Shown: positions 7,828 through 16,498 of the stretch, piece by piece | How the letters are laid out: every line of letters begins with the position of its first letter | Numbering within the stretch: position 1 is the first letter of the stretch | NCBI GenBank assembly: GCA_012520815.1 | Contig: JAAYNM010000083.1 | Span: 1-64,000, forward strand | Direction of reading: 5' to 3' | Length of the DNA stretch: 64,000 bases | Origin: Clostridiales bacterium | GTDB lineage: Bacteria > Bacillota > Clostridia > Lachnospirales > Lachnospiraceae | Notes under the pieces: generated by a model | What the model saw: only the letters and a program-made list of their open reading frames with translations | What the model was told of the DNA's origin: nothing | The model's database searches: none | Position numbers and translations under genes: made by a program

Positions 7828-8616
7828 ATGGATTATACAGGAATATTAAAAGCATGCCTCCTGGTGGGCGGTACTGGTTTACTAATTGGAGTCTTACTAG
7901 GTTTGGCTGGTAAATTTTTATCAGTGAAAATAGATGAGAAAATAGAAAAAATCAGAGAAGCATTGCCTGGAAATAATTGTGGCGGATGTGGATATCCCGG
8001 ATGTGATGGATTGGCAGAAGCAATTGCAAAAGGTGAGGTAGGGGCAGATGGATGCCCAGTAGGAGGTGTTGCAAGCGCAACAGCCATAGGCAAGATTATG
8101 GGAACCTCTGTAGAAGTAGTTAGGAAAGTTGCATTTATCAAATGTAATGGAGACTGCAATTCAACTAAGGAGAAATATAAGTATTCAGGAAATATATCTT
8201 GTAGGGATGCATTGGCTGTGCCAGGAGGAGGTCCAAAATCTTGTGAATATGGTTGTCTTGGTCTTGGGACATGTGCAAGTGTATGCGATAGTGATGCAAT
8301 ACAAATTGTTGATGGAATTGCGGTGGTAGACAGAGAAAAATGTATAGGCTGTGGGATATGCTCTAGAGTATGTCCAAAGCAGTTAATAGAAATGGTACCT
8401 TATGACAATGATTACAATGTAGCATGTAATTCAAAGGATAAGGGAAAAGATGTTAGGGCCGTTTGTAGTGCAGGATGCATCGGATGCAAAATGTGCGAGA
8501 AAGATTGTCCAACATATGCAATTGCCGTGGAGGATAACTTGGCTCACATAGATTACAGTATTTGCGTAAGTTGTGGTGTTTGTGCAGATAAATGCCCAAT
8601 GAAGGTTATTAAATAA
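7828..8616 (+). CDS. rnfB: Rnf complex subunit B, ferredoxin-accepting iron-sulfur protein
   Basis: 262 residues: one N-terminal membrane helix, then a Cys-rich 4Fe-4S domain (CGGCGYPGC near residues 51-59), then several ferredoxin-type motifs including CIGCGICSRVCP, CIGCKMCEKDCP and CVSCGVCADKCP at the very end. RnfB receives electrons from reduced ferredoxin and feeds them to RnfC/NAD+, driving Na+ or H+ export. AGGAGG precedes the start. It is the last gene of the operon, followed by a 12-bp perfect inverted repeat. It is shorter than Clostridia RnfB versions carrying extra ferredoxin repeats. Confidence 0.96.
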   Translation: MDYTGILKACLLVGGTGLLIGVLLGLAGKFLSVKIDEKIEKIREALPGNNCGGCGYPGCDGLAEAIAKGEVGADGCPVGGVASATAIGKIMGTSVEVVRKVAFIKCNGDCNSTKEKYKYSGNISCRDALAVPGGGPKSCEYGCLGLGTCASVCDSDAIQIVDGIAVVDREKCIGCGICSRVCPKQLIEMVPYDNDYNVACNSKDKGKDVRAVCSAGCIGCKMCEKDCPTYAIAVEDNLAHIDYSICVSCGVCADKCPMKVIK

Positions 8617-8644
8617 TCCAACAAACTTTATAGATACAAAATTT

Positions 8645-8703
8645 TTAGTGAACTTTATTTAAATAAAAGCAATTTAATGTTTTTATTAAAAAAAGTTCAC
8701 TAA
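8645..8703 (+). terminator. Stem-loop after rnfB
   Basis: TTAGTGAACTTT (8645-8656) and AAAGTTCACTAA (8692-8703) form a perfect 12-bp stem. The AT-rich loop can extend the pairing (TTAAATAAAA with TTTTTATTAA). It lies 28 bases after the rnfB stop. The run after the stem is only TTTCTTGT, so termination may be partial. Confidence 0.5.
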
Positions 8704-8716
8704 TTTCTTGTATTTA

Positions 8717-8745
8717 TAGACATTTTTCTGGAAAAATGGTACAAT
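8717..8745 (+). promoter_or_regulatory. Promoter of the EAL-domain gene
   Basis: TAGACA (8717-8722), 17 bp, TACAAT (8740-8745), about 40 bp upstream of the start codon at 8786. This indicates transcription separate from the rnf operon. Confidence 0.65.
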
Positions 8746-8785
8746 TAAAGCAGTAAATTTACGTAAAAAAATAGGCGGTGCGAGA

Positions 8786-10459
8786 ATGGAGACAGATTTT
8801 ACAACTATTAGTATAAGGCAGCTTGAATTAGTTATGCATTCTCTTAGCAAATCTACGGACGATTATATTTTTTGCTGGGATCTTAATGAAGATGTACTAG
8901 AAATAACCGATGTTATAGTTGATTTATTTGATTTACCTTCAGGAAATTTTGACAATGCTCTAAATGTTTTTAACAAAATCATCTTTAAGGATGATTTGGA
9001 AATATTTAACTGTCAAATGGTTAAAATAAAAGTTGAGAAATTAGACAAAATCAATATTGAAATAAGATTGATTTCTAAGGACGGGAATACAACCTGGATC
9101 AGTTTTAGAGGACAAGTAATAGATGCTGATGGATATGAGGATAGATATTTATTTGGCAGGGTCTCACTTATAGGAAATAAGCGTAAAGCTGATGATTTAA
9201 GTGGTATGCATACTGAAGAACAGTCAAAATTGGATTTTATCGAAAATATACAAAATGAAAATAACACTGGCTTTATTTTAAAACTTGGTATTGATAACCT
9301 TAAAGATATAAACGAAAAACACGGAACAGCTGAAGGTGATAATATTATAAGGCAACTTGCAGAATGTATCAAGCAAACTATAGGCAATGATGAAAAAGCA
9401 TATAAGTACGACGGTGATTGTTTTACAATATTTAATTATGCTAGTTCTAATGTCTCCTTGGCTTCAAGATTATATAGAGATATAAGGCGTGCAATTGATA
9501 GTAAGATTGTTGCAGCAGGATACAATATTTTCTATACAGTTTCAGGTTGTATAGTTTCATTTCCAGAGAATGGAATGGACTTTGAGAAACTTATTAAATC
9601 AGCGGATTTTGCTTTGAACGAAGCAAAGCGAAATGGAAAGAACTGTTGGTATATATATGATGAAATCAGATTTAATGAACATATTAAAACTCTAGATATT
9701 TTACAAAAGTTAAGGAATGATATAACTAATGGTTTTGCTGGATTTGAAGTGTTTTATCAACCAATCGTAGATTGCGATACTTGTAAGATTAAAGGTGCAG
9801 AGGCGTTGCTTAGATGGAGTTCTAATGAATATGGTTTTGTTTCACCAGCTGTGTTCATTCCTATATTAGAAGAAAGTGGACTAATTATTCCAGTGGGTAG
9901 ATTTGTTATATATACAGCCATCAAGCAATGTAAATTGTGGCAGAAATACTTACCTGGTTTTACTATTAATATTAATCTTTCATTTATACAAATTAGAAAA
10001 AGTGATATTGTAAATGATGTAATAGATTTTATTGAAGATATTGATATAGAACCTAATTATATAACCTTTGAATTTACAGAAAGTGGATTTATTGAAAATG
10101 ATAAACAAGTAAATAGGCTTATAACAGCTTTTAGAAATAAGGGGATTACCCTTGCACTAGACGATTTTGGAACTGGATACTCGAACCTTGTATATCTACA
10201 GAATATGAAGGTAGATACAATTAAGTTAGATCGTTCATTTGTATCAAAAGCAATTGATAATGACTATTATTTTAGACTCATTAGCAATATAGTTAAAATG
10301 GCACATAATATTAATCTCAAAGTTTGTTTAGAGGGAATTGAAACAGATGACGAAAAAAACAAACTTGATAGTATGTCCCCAGATTTTATCCAAGGTTTTT
10401 TATATGGCAAGCCGGTAAATGCTACAAAATCTTCCTGGGATAATTTTATGAGTAAATAG
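8786..10459 (+). CDS. PAS / degenerate GGDEF / EAL c-di-GMP phosphodiesterase
   Basis: 557 residues with no membrane segment. A PAS-like sensor fills roughly residues 25-135. A GGDEF-type domain follows at about 150-290, but its signature reads YDGDCF, so cyclase activity is probably lost. Residues 300-555 are an EAL domain with all the usual catalytic residues: EALLRW, the Asn of NINLS, the Glu of FEFTE, LDDFGTGYS, IKLDRS, LEGIE and the late Gln of IQGFLYG. I expect hydrolysis of c-di-GMP to pGpG, possibly with the GGDEF remnant as a GTP-binding regulatory part. It is monocistronic between its own promoter and a strong terminator. AGGCGGTG serves as the ribosome binding site. Confidence 0.92.
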   Translation: METDFTTISIRQLELVMHSLSKSTDDYIFCWDLNEDVLEITDVIVDLFDLPSGNFDNALNVFNKIIFKDDLEIFNCQMVKIKVEKLDKINIEIRLISKDGNTTWISFRGQVIDADGYEDRYLFGRVSLIGNKRKADDLSGMHTEEQSKLDFIENIQNENNTGFILKLGIDNLKDINEKHGTAEGDNIIRQLAECIKQTIGNDEKAYKYDGDCFTIFNYASSNVSLASRLYRDIRRAIDSKIVAAGYNIFYTVSGCIVSFPENGMDFEKLIKSADFALNEAKRNGKNCWYIYDEIRFNEHIKTLDILQKLRNDITNGFAGFEVFYQPIVDCDTCKIKGAEALLRWSSNEYGFVSPAVFIPILEESGLIIPVGRFVIYTAIKQCKLWQKYLPGFTININLSFIQIRKSDIVNDVIDFIEDIDIEPNYITFEFTESGFIENDKQVNRLITAFRNKGITLALDDFGTGYSNLVYLQNMKVDTIKLDRSFVSKAIDNDYYFRLISNIVKMAHNINLKVCLEGIETDDEKNKLDSMSPDFIQGFLYGKPVNATKSSWDNFMSK

Positions 10460-10514
10460 GACGGCTTTTGCATTCAATAGATGCAGTCATAAAATATTAA
10501 ATAATGAACAAACT

Positions 10515-10542
10515 AAGCAGGAGAATGATTCTCCTGCTTTTT
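10515..10542 (+). terminator. Intrinsic terminator after the EAL gene
   Basis: AAGCAGGAGAA, a 3-base loop, then TTCTCCTGCTT and a T run. A perfect 11-bp stem 55 bases after the stop at 10459. Confidence 0.9.
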
Positions 10543-10596
10543 ATGTAATAGGAAAATAGAAAGACTGAAAAACAAAGTAAAGAATAGAGTAAAATC

Positions 10597-10624
10597 AAAA
10601 GGGCATATCCAGGAGGATATGCCC
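10597..10624 (-). terminator. Intrinsic terminator of the purine permease gene
   Basis: GGGCATATCC (10601-10610) and GGATATGCCC (10615-10624) form a 10-bp stem with a 4-base loop. On the minus strand it is followed by TTTTGATTTT, as expected for termination of the gene ending at 10693. Confidence 0.85.
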
Positions 10625-10692
10625 TATATATATACTAAATCAAATAATCATATAAATCTATCAACCAAAATAGATTTAACTAAAATCCTATT

Positions 10693-12078
10693 TTATAAGA
10701 AAATGTATTTTAATATAAAGAGTACTGTAAGTACATACATGAGAATACTAATTTTCTTTTCTTTAGCTTTTCCAGTAATAAGGTTAATAAGTGTATAAGA
10801 GATAACACCAATTGAAATACCTTCAGAAATGCTATATGCAAATGGCATAGCAGCAATAGTAAGGAATGCTGGAACACCTTCTGACATATCATTAAAATCA
10901 ACCTTAACAATATTGCCCATCATATAGAAACCAACTACAATAAGAGCTGGAGCTGTTGCAAATGTTGGAATGGTTAAGAATAATGGTGAGAAGATAATAG
11001 CAACAAGGAACAAAAATCCAGTTGTAAGAGCTGTAAGACCAGTTCTACCACCTTCTGTAACACCTGAAGCACTCTCAACATATGTTGTAGTTGTTGATGT
11101 TCCAATTACTGCACCTGCGGTAGTTGCTACAGCATCTGCAAGGAGTGCGCCCTTAATTCTAGGAAGTTTACCATCTTTATCAAGCATATCAGCCTTAGAA
11201 GATACACCTATAAGTGTTCCTAATGTATCAAATAAATCTACAAATAGGAATGAGAATATTACAACAATAAAGTTAAATGCGCTAATGCCATTAAAACTTT
11301 CGCTTGGGTCTTTGAACACTGTAAATACTTGTCCAAAAGTATCGCCAAGAGCAGCAAGGTCAAAACTAATAATAGATTCAGGAATAACAGAGAACATACC
11401 AAGTTCCGTATTTGGAACATAAAGTCCAACTAATTCAGCAATAATACCTAATACCCATGTAATAACGATACCAAGTAAAATTCCACCTCTAACTTTCTTT
11501 ACAAGAAGAACAGCCATAACGAGTACACCTATAAGACAAAGGATAGCACCGATTGTTTCTGAGTGAAAGTTTACTGAGAAATCTCTGTAAGTAAGAGTAG
11601 TTGCAGCGCTTGGTATAATTATTTTTGCACCTAAAAATCCAATAAGAGCAATAAATAAACCAATACCGCCACTAACAGCGAGTTTAAGTGTTGCCGGGAT
11701 GGCATTAAATATAGCCTCACGCACATTAGTAAGTGAAAGTAAAATGAAAATAATACCTTCTATAAATACTGCGAGTAAAGCAACTTGCCAGCTTACGCCC
11801 ATTCCTAAACAAACGGAGTATGCAAAGTATGCGTTAAGTCCCATTCCAGGAGCTAGAGCGAACGGATAGTTAGCAAGGAATGCCATAAGAGCTGTACCAA
11901 CGAATGATGCTAGAGCAGTAGCAATAAGTACTGCTTCCCGGTTCATGCCAGCCTCAGAAAGGATACTTGGGTTAACTGCGAGAATGTACGCCATAGTCAT
12001 AAAAGTAGTAATACCAGCGAGTATTTCAGTTTTTATAGTGGTGTTGTTCTCTTTGAGCTTGAAAATTTTTTCAAACAT
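10693..12078 (-). CDS. NCS2-family purine permease (PbuG/AzgA type)
   Basis: 461 residues, about 12-14 membrane helices. N-terminal TEILAGITTFMTMAYILAVNPSIL and the following ALAPGMGLNAYFAY are hallmarks of the AzgA/PbuG branch of NCS2 (now grouped with NAT transporters), importers of adenine, guanine or hypoxanthine driven by an ion gradient. GTSTTTTYVESASGV in the second half is also typical. The start at 12078 has AAGGAGG upstream. I looked for a purine riboswitch in the roughly 150 bases upstream and saw none. The precise substrate cannot be read from sequence. Confidence 0.93.
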   Translation of the reverse strand: MFEKIFKLKENNTTIKTEILAGITTFMTMAYILAVNPSILSEAGMNREAVLIATALASFVGTALMAFLANYPFALAPGMGLNAYFAYSVCLGMGVSWQVALLAVFIEGIIFILLSLTNVREAIFNAIPATLKLAVSGGIGLFIALIGFLGAKIIIPSAATTLTYRDFSVNFHSETIGAILCLIGVLVMAVLLVKKVRGGILLGIVITWVLGIIAELVGLYVPNTELGMFSVIPESIISFDLAALGDTFGQVFTVFKDPSESFNGISAFNFIVVIFSFLFVDLFDTLGTLIGVSSKADMLDKDGKLPRIKGALLADAVATTAGAVIGTSTTTTYVESASGVTEGGRTGLTALTTGFLFLVAIIFSPLFLTIPTFATAPALIVVGFYMMGNIVKVDFNDMSEGVPAFLTIAAMPFAYSISEGISIGVISYTLINLITGKAKEKKISILMYVLTVLFILKYIFL

Positions 12079-12123
12079 TTGTTTTTTTTCCTCCTTAAAA
12101 AATGTAATTGATCTAACATATAA

Positions 12124-12151
12124 TTTATACCATATTTTACAAGTTTTATAA
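12124..12151 (-). promoter_or_regulatory. Possible promoter of the purine permease gene
   Basis: On the minus strand TTATAA, 16 bp, TATAAA, about 45 bases upstream of the start. The match is modest and the region is very AT-rich. Confidence 0.35.
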
Positions 12152-12232
12152 ATAATTAATATTTCCGATATTTTAGTCTAATTTTCGTGATTTTGCACAG
12201 TACCTACAAGAAAGAGTAAAAATACGCAGAAT

Positions 12233-13261
12233 TTAATTAGCTTCAATGGTAATATTTCCATTAATATCCATATTTATACCATCACTGGTTATAATATCGT
12301 AGTCATCTTTAATAATGATACAGTATGTATTGTCTAGGGAATTAATTAGAGTGAGAGCTTTGTCCATACCTAGGACTAGACAGCTTGTACTAAGTGCGTC
12401 AGCTGTGGTGGAACTATTTGAGATAATAGTTACTGAGTATATATGATTATTTACCGGATAACCAGTGGAAGGATCAATTATATGATGAAAAAGTATATCA
12501 TCGCTTATGAAATATCTCTCATAAATTCCCGATGTTACTATTGATAAATCACTAAGACACGCAATAGCAATATTATTACCCTCATCAAAAGGTTTTTTTA
12601 TTCCAATATTAAAAGGCTTACCATCAGGTTTAGAGCCAATGAGTAAAATATTTCCACCAAGGTTAATAATGCCACTATAAACATTTTGGGAAGAAAAATA
12701 TTCCTTTAATTTGTCAGCAATGTAGCCCTTTGCAATGCCACCAAGGTCTATTTCGTCATATAAAAGAGCTTCGCTTATCTCCTTATCAGAAGGGATTTTC
12801 TTAGCCTTAAAGTCCCAGAGTCTTGTTAATTTGCCCAGAGTTATATCAAAAGAATTGTCTGTAAGAGTACTATATTCAAGTCCTATATTTATAAGATCCT
12901 TTAGTTCCTCAGAAATAGAGTAATTAAAATCAGGATTAAAAGTATGTGAATTTTGTGAAATTGTATTATTAAGTTTGCTAAGTTCACTGTCAGATAAATT
13001 TCTAGAGAAAATATGCTCATAATATTCACATAGATTGAAGGCATTCAAAAAAATTTCCTCAGCATTCTCTTTAGTCATCGTATCATCATAAATAGTAAAC
13101 GTGACAAAGGTATCAAAATAAAAACCAGTATCAGTATATATATTTTCAGCAGAGGTTATATTTTCTTTGGAGATAATACTTGATACTTGTATGAGGAAAA
13201 CAGCTATTATAATCATAAAAACAGCAGATAAGATATATTTTGTGAATTTATTATGCACCAT
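12233..13261 (-). CDS. apbE: FAD:protein FMN transferase
   Basis: 342 residues. One N-terminal hydrophobic helix (residues 9-30, no lipobox Cys) anchors it to the outer face of the membrane. The ApbE/Ftp family motifs are present: LGGIAKGYIAD, GGNILLIGSKPDGKPFNIGI, and DPSTGYPVN followed by ADALSTSCLVLG. The enzyme uses FAD and Mg2+ to attach FMN to Thr in the (S/T)GAT motif of target proteins. RnfG and RnfD, encoded 4-8 kb away, both carry such motifs and are the obvious substrates. AAGGAGA precedes the start. It is divergent from the NusG-II gene, with a palindrome overlapping its -10. Confidence 0.95.
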   Translation of the reverse strand: MVHNKFTKYILSAVFMIIIAVFLIQVSSIISKENITSAENIYTDTGFYFDTFVTFTIYDDTMTKENAEEIFLNAFNLCEYYEHIFSRNLSDSELSKLNNTISQNSHTFNPDFNYSISEELKDLINIGLEYSTLTDNSFDITLGKLTRLWDFKAKKIPSDKEISEALLYDEIDLGGIAKGYIADKLKEYFSSQNVYSGIINLGGNILLIGSKPDGKPFNIGIKKPFDEGNNIAIACLSDLSIVTSGIYERYFISDDILFHHIIDPSTGYPVNNHIYSVTIISNSSTTADALSTSCLVLGMDKALTLINSLDNTYCIIIKDDYDIITSDGINMDINGNITIEAN

Positions 13262-13283
13262 TTGTCTCCTTGGGATATAAAAA

Positions 13284-13300
13284 TATGATAATTTATCATA
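13284..13300. promoter_or_regulatory. 17-bp palindrome over the apbE -10 region
   Basis: TATGATAA, a central T, then TTATCATA: a perfect 8-1-8 inverted repeat whose right arm covers the apbE -10 hexamer (13295-13300). Its placement suits an operator, though a hairpin in the apbE leader is also possible. It loosely resembles Fur/PerR-type boxes but its centre does not fit their 7-1-7 consensus. Confidence 0.5.
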
Positions 13301-13323
13301 CTGTAATTAAATTGAAATGTAAA
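13295..13323 (-). promoter_or_regulatory. Promoter of apbE
   Basis: On the minus strand TTTACA, 17 bp, TATGAT, about 34 bases upstream of the apbE start. Confidence 0.6.
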
Positions 13324-13352
13324 GAAAATTCAAGTGTACATTTTCCTTAATA

Positions 13353-13381
13353 TTGACCTTGGTAAAAATAAAGGATATAAT
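13353..13381 (+). promoter_or_regulatory. Promoter of the NusG-II / Gx / ruvAB cluster
   Basis: TTGACC (13353-13358), 17 bp, TATAAT (13376-13381). The expected transcription start, six to seven bases after the -10, falls on or next to the ATG at 13388. Confidence 0.7.
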
Positions 13382-13387
13382 GGGCAA

Positions 13388-13732
13388 ATGAAGAAAAAAA
13401 AAGAATTAATATTTATAGTATCTATTTGTGTTTTAGCCTTATTAACCCAATTTGTATCTATTGCAGTGCGCCATTTAAGTGATGTTGGTGAAATTGTAGA
13501 AGTAGTGGTTGATGGCAAAGTTATTCATACTATGAGATTGTCGAAGGATGAGGAATTTATTGTAAGCGACAGTAGTGGTGATTCTAACACCATTTGTGTT
13601 TCAAACCAAAAAGTTTTTATTATCGATGCTAATTGTCCGGATAAGATTTGCGAAAAAACTGGATTTATTTCGGAAATAGGTGAAAGTATTATATGCTTGC
13701 CGCATAAATTGGTGGTACGTATTGTTTCATAA
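13388..13732 (+). CDS. NusG domain II-containing membrane-anchored protein
   Basis: 114 residues from ATG 13388: a basic N-terminus (MKKKKE), one membrane helix (about residues 7-25), then an exported beta-rich domain with GKVIHTMRLSKDEE and a late CPDKICEKTG...CLPHKLVV pair of Cys motifs, typical of the NusG_II (DUF) family found next to Gx transporters. It is not a transcription factor despite the name. No clear ribosome binding site is visible, and the promoter -10 ends only six bases before the ATG. The frame remains open further upstream, but those codons overlap the promoter. Neighbours suggest a role with flavoprotein or electron-transfer machinery; that is inference. Confidence 0.8.
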   Translation: MKKKKELIFIVSICVLALLTQFVSIAVRHLSDVGEIVEVVVDGKVIHTMRLSKDEEFIVSDSSGDSNTICVSNQKVFIIDANCPDKICEKTGFISEIGESIICLPHKLVVRIVS

Positions 13733-13751
13733 AATGACAAGGAATATTTAT

Positions 13752-14270
13752 ATGAAGAAACTATGTCTTTTATCAGTATTTACTGCATTTGCAGTTATTT
13801 TAGGTTATGTAGAAGCGCTTATACCTTTTGATTTTGGAATTTATGGATTTAAAATAGGTATAGCCAATATAGCAGTAGTACTTACGTTATATTTATTTGA
13901 TGTAAGGAGTGCATATCTTGTATCTACACTACGAGTTTTGATTATAGGAACTTTGTTTGGAACTATTTTCTCAGTGATTTTTAGCCTAGCAGGGGCATTG
14001 CTCAGCGTTACCTTAATGAGTGTTGCAAAAAGGCTACTTAAGGCTTCACCACTTTTAGTAAGCACATTAGGTGGAGTAGGTCATAATGTAGGACAGGTTG
14101 TGATAGCTGCTATAATTTTAAATGCAAGAGAAATATTATATTTAATGCCGATACTTTTAATATTAGGAGCTTTAACAGGATTGGTTATTGGCATTTGTTC
14201 CAATATAATTATACATAGAATCAAAGGTAATAAAATATTCACTTTATTATCCAACAAGGAGGAAATATGA
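13752..14270 (+). CDS. Gx transporter family membrane protein
   Basis: 172 residues from ATG 13752, chosen because AAGGAA lies seven bases upstream; an ATG at 13734 in the same frame has no such signal. Five to six membrane helices with Gly-rich segments (FGIYGFKIGIANIAVV, LGGVGHNVGQVV) match the Gx_transp family, once annotated as heptaprenyl diphosphate synthase component I and related to ECF-type substrate-binding membrane components. The NusG-II/Gx pair beside ApbE resembles the EetA/EetB pair of flavin-based extracellular electron transfer loci in other Firmicutes (recalled, not checked). It overlaps the ruvA start by four bases. Confidence 0.82.
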   Translation: MKKLCLLSVFTAFAVILGYVEALIPFDFGIYGFKIGIANIAVVLTLYLFDVRSAYLVSTLRVLIIGTLFGTIFSVIFSLAGALLSVTLMSVAKRLLKASPLLVSTLGGVGHNVGQVVIAAIILNAREILYLMPILLILGALTGLVIGICSNIIIHRIKGNKIFTLLSNKEEI

Positions 14271-14857
14271 TAGGTTTTGTACGAGGAGATGTGGCAGAGG
14301 TTTTTACAGATAGAGTAATTTTAGACTGTATGGGTATTGGTTACAACATTTTTGTTCCCACAGCAGTATCTAATTGCTTGAATGTAGGTGAAGAAGACGT
14401 TAGACTCTTTACATATCTAAGTGTAAAAGCAGATTCTATGAACCTTTATGGATTCAATTCAAAGGATGACCTAGAAGTATTCAAAATGCTTATAAATGTT
14501 AGTGGTATAGGACCTAAGGGTGCGTTGTCCATACTTTCGGTTATGACGGTAAATGATCTTCGTATGGCAGTAGTATCTGAAGATGCTAAGATTATTTCTA
14601 AGACCCCTGGAATTGGCATAAAAACTGCACAGAAAGTCATTATAGAATTAAAAGACAAGATGAAATTTGAAGATGTTAATATTACTTCAAGTAATGTAAC
14701 AATTACTGACAATAATACAAATGAGGCGGTGATGGCACTGATTTCATTGGGATATAGTCAGACAGAAAGTATAAACGCTGTTAAAAAGTGCAATATATCT
14801 ACAGAAGATATGGCTGTAGAAGATATTATAAAAGAAGCACTTAGAAAGTTGATTTAA
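14267..14857 (+). CDS. ruvA: Holliday junction branch migration protein RuvA
   Basis: 196 residues. N-terminal OB fold ([12 protein letters not shown]...DCMGIGYNI), central helix-hairpin-helix motifs ([17 protein letters not shown] at about residues 70-85, and [13 protein letters not shown] at about 107-120), and a C-terminal three-helix domain that contacts RuvB. It binds four-way DNA junctions as a tetramer and loads RuvB. AAGGAGG precedes the ATG. It is coupled to the Gx gene by ATGA overlap and followed by ruvB four bases later. Confidence 0.97.
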   Translation: MIGFVRGDVAEVFTDRVILDCMGIGYNIFVPTAVSNCLNVGEEDVRLFTYLSVKADSMNLYGFNSKDDLEVFKMLINVSGIGPKGALSILSVMTVNDLRMAVVSEDAKIISKTPGIGIKTAQKVIIELKDKMKFEDVNITSSNVTITDNNTNEAVMALISLGYSQTESINAVKKCNISTEDMAVEDIIKEALRKLI

Positions 14858-14861
14858 TATA

Positions 14862-15857
14862 ATGGAAAGAAGAATTATTAATACTGAATTAAAATCAGAA
14901 GAATTATCATTTGAGAATAATTTGCGACCTAATAAACTAAGTGAATACATAGGACAAAGTAAAGTCAAATCAAATCTTAAGGTATATATTGAGGCGGCAT
15001 TATCACGTCATGAGCCTCTAGATCATGTACTGTTTTATGGACCACCAGGACTTGGAAAAACCACCCTTGCTTGTATTATTGCATCTGAGATGGGTGTTAA
15101 TATTAAAGTCACCAGTGGACCAGCTATTGAGAAACCAGGAGAGATGGCCGCTATTTTAAATACTTTGCAAGAAGGAGATGTTCTCTTTATTGACGAGATT
15201 CATAGACTCAATCGACAGGTAGAGGAAGTTCTTTATCCTGCTATGGAGGATTATGCAATTGATATTATGATTGGAAAAGGACAAGGATCGAGATCGATTA
15301 GACTGGATTTACCAAAATTCACTCTGGTTGGAGCAACTACAAGAGCTGGACTTTTAACAGCACCCCTTAGAGATAGATTTGGTGTTGTTAATAAGCTAGA
15401 ATTTTATAGCAGAGAGGAATTAATGGAGATTATTAAGCGTTCGGCTGATGTTTTTAATATTTACATTGATGATACTGGTGCAAAAGAACTAGCGAGACGT
15501 TCCAGAGGAACACCTAGACTGGCCAATAGATTGTTGAAGCGAGTAAGGGACTTTGCTCAGGTTAAATATGATGGAAGAATAACAAAGGAAGTTGCTGAAT
15601 ATTCTCTAGATTTATTGGATGTTGATAAATACGGATTGGATAATGGTGATAGAACTATTTTAGAGACTATGATAGAAAAGTTCCAAGGCGGGCCTGTTGG
15701 GTTAGATACATTGGCTGCAGCATTGGGTGAAGATGCAGGAACCCTTGAAGATGTTTATGAACCATTTCTTATTCAAAATGGATTCATAAATAGAACTCCT
15801 AGGGGACGTGTTGCCACATCATTAGCATATAAACATATGGGAATAGTAGAGAACTAA
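14862..15857 (+). CDS. ruvB: Holliday junction branch migration ATPase RuvB
   Basis: 331 residues, the usual length. Walker [10 protein letters not shown] (residues 60-68), Walker B LFIDEIHR, sensor 1 GATTRAG, an arginine finger in PLRDRFG, and the C-terminal winged helix ending [17 protein letters not shown] hexameric AAA+ motor that drives branch migration with RuvA. RuvC is absent here, as expected for Firmicutes that use RecU (encoded at 43671). The ribosome binding site is weak, so coupling to ruvA is likely. Confidence 0.98.
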   Translation: MERRIINTELKSEELSFENNLRPNKLSEYIGQSKVKSNLKVYIEAALSRHEPLDHVLFYGPPGLGKTTLACIIASEMGVNIKVTSGPAIEKPGEMAAILNTLQEGDVLFIDEIHRLNRQVEEVLYPAMEDYAIDIMIGKGQGSRSIRLDLPKFTLVGATTRAGLLTAPLRDRFGVVNKLEFYSREELMEIIKRSADVFNIYIDDTGAKELARRSRGTPRLANRLLKRVRDFAQVKYDGRITKEVAEYSLDLLDVDKYGLDNGDRTILETMIEKFQGGPVGLDTLAAALGEDAGTLEDVYEPFLIQNGFINRTPRGRVATSLAYKHMGIVEN

Positions 15858-15870
15858 TTTACATGAACTA

Positions 15871-15899
15871 TTGTTTATTTAGGTATTTTCGTGTATAAT
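15871..15899 (+). promoter_or_regulatory. Promoter of zapA
   Basis: TTGTTT (15871-15876), 17 bp, TATAAT (15894-15899), about 60 bp upstream of the zapA start. Confidence 0.65.
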
Positions 15900-15963
15900 T
15901 ATTGTATTTAGAAAATAGAATTCGTTTGGGAATTTTTAGAAAATATAGACAGGAGAAAAATTA

Positions 15964-16410
15964 ATGTCCTCAAAGAATGATACAGAAGTAATTATTAATG
16001 GTAGAATCTATACTATCAGTGGCTATGAGAGTGAAGAGTACCTACAGAAAGTAGCTTCATACATTAACAATAAAATAAATGAATTCAAGGCTGTAGATTC
16101 ATATAAAAGATTAAGTGTTGATATGCAAAGAACCCTGCTTGAACTGAACATAGCAGATGATTATTTTAAGGTTAAAAAGCAGGCCGACTCTTTGGAAAAT
16201 GATATAGCATCTAAGGACAAGCAGTTATATGATATAAAGCATGAACTTATTGCAGCTCAGATTAAGTTAGAATCCCTTGAGAAAGAGAATGATTCTATCA
16301 GACAGACACTAAATTCCAACCAGTTAGATATGGTTAAACTTGAAACTGAACTAAATGATGCGAAGAACAAACGCAGAAAAAGCACTTCAGTTGCTACCAC
16401 AGAAAATTAG
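15964..16410 (+). CDS. zapA: Cell division protein ZapA
   Basis: 148 residues. The N-terminal 90 residues match ZapA (INGRIYTISGYESEEYLQKVASYINNKI), a small protein that bundles FtsZ filaments. It is longer than usual: residues 75-135 form a continuous coiled coil. GGAGAAAAATTA precedes the ATG. It is followed directly by a terminator, so it is probably transcribed alone. Confidence 0.9.
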   Translation: MSSKNDTEVIINGRIYTISGYESEEYLQKVASYINNKINEFKAVDSYKRLSVDMQRTLLELNIADDYFKVKKQADSLENDIASKDKQLYDIKHELIAAQIKLESLEKENDSIRQTLNSNQLDMVKLETELNDAKNKRRKSTSVATTEN

Positions 16411-16416
16411 ATTTAT

Positions 16417-16443
16417 AAAGCCGGGGATTTTTCCGCGGCTTTT
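16417..16443 (+). terminator. Terminator after zapA
   Basis: AAAGCCGGGGA, TTTT loop, TCCGCGGCTTT then T. An 11-bp stem with one internal mismatch, six bases after the zapA stop. Confidence 0.8.
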
Positions 16444-16498
16444 AGTTATGTTACATTGTTTAGACAATTATATGTTTAAACAAATATGGAGGCAAAAA

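Noticed and set aside
10970..11422. 150-codon ORF antisense to the purine permease
   Set aside because: Shadow frame of a strongly recognised transporter; no ribosome binding site and no domain.
12079..12232. Purine riboswitch upstream of the purine permease
   Set aside because: The upstream region is AT-rich and lacks the conserved three-way junction core on the minus strand.
16456..16483. TTGTTTA/TAAACAA inverted repeat before the U32 gene as a regulator site
   Set aside because: Short, very AT-rich and with a 14-base spacer; it may arise by chance.
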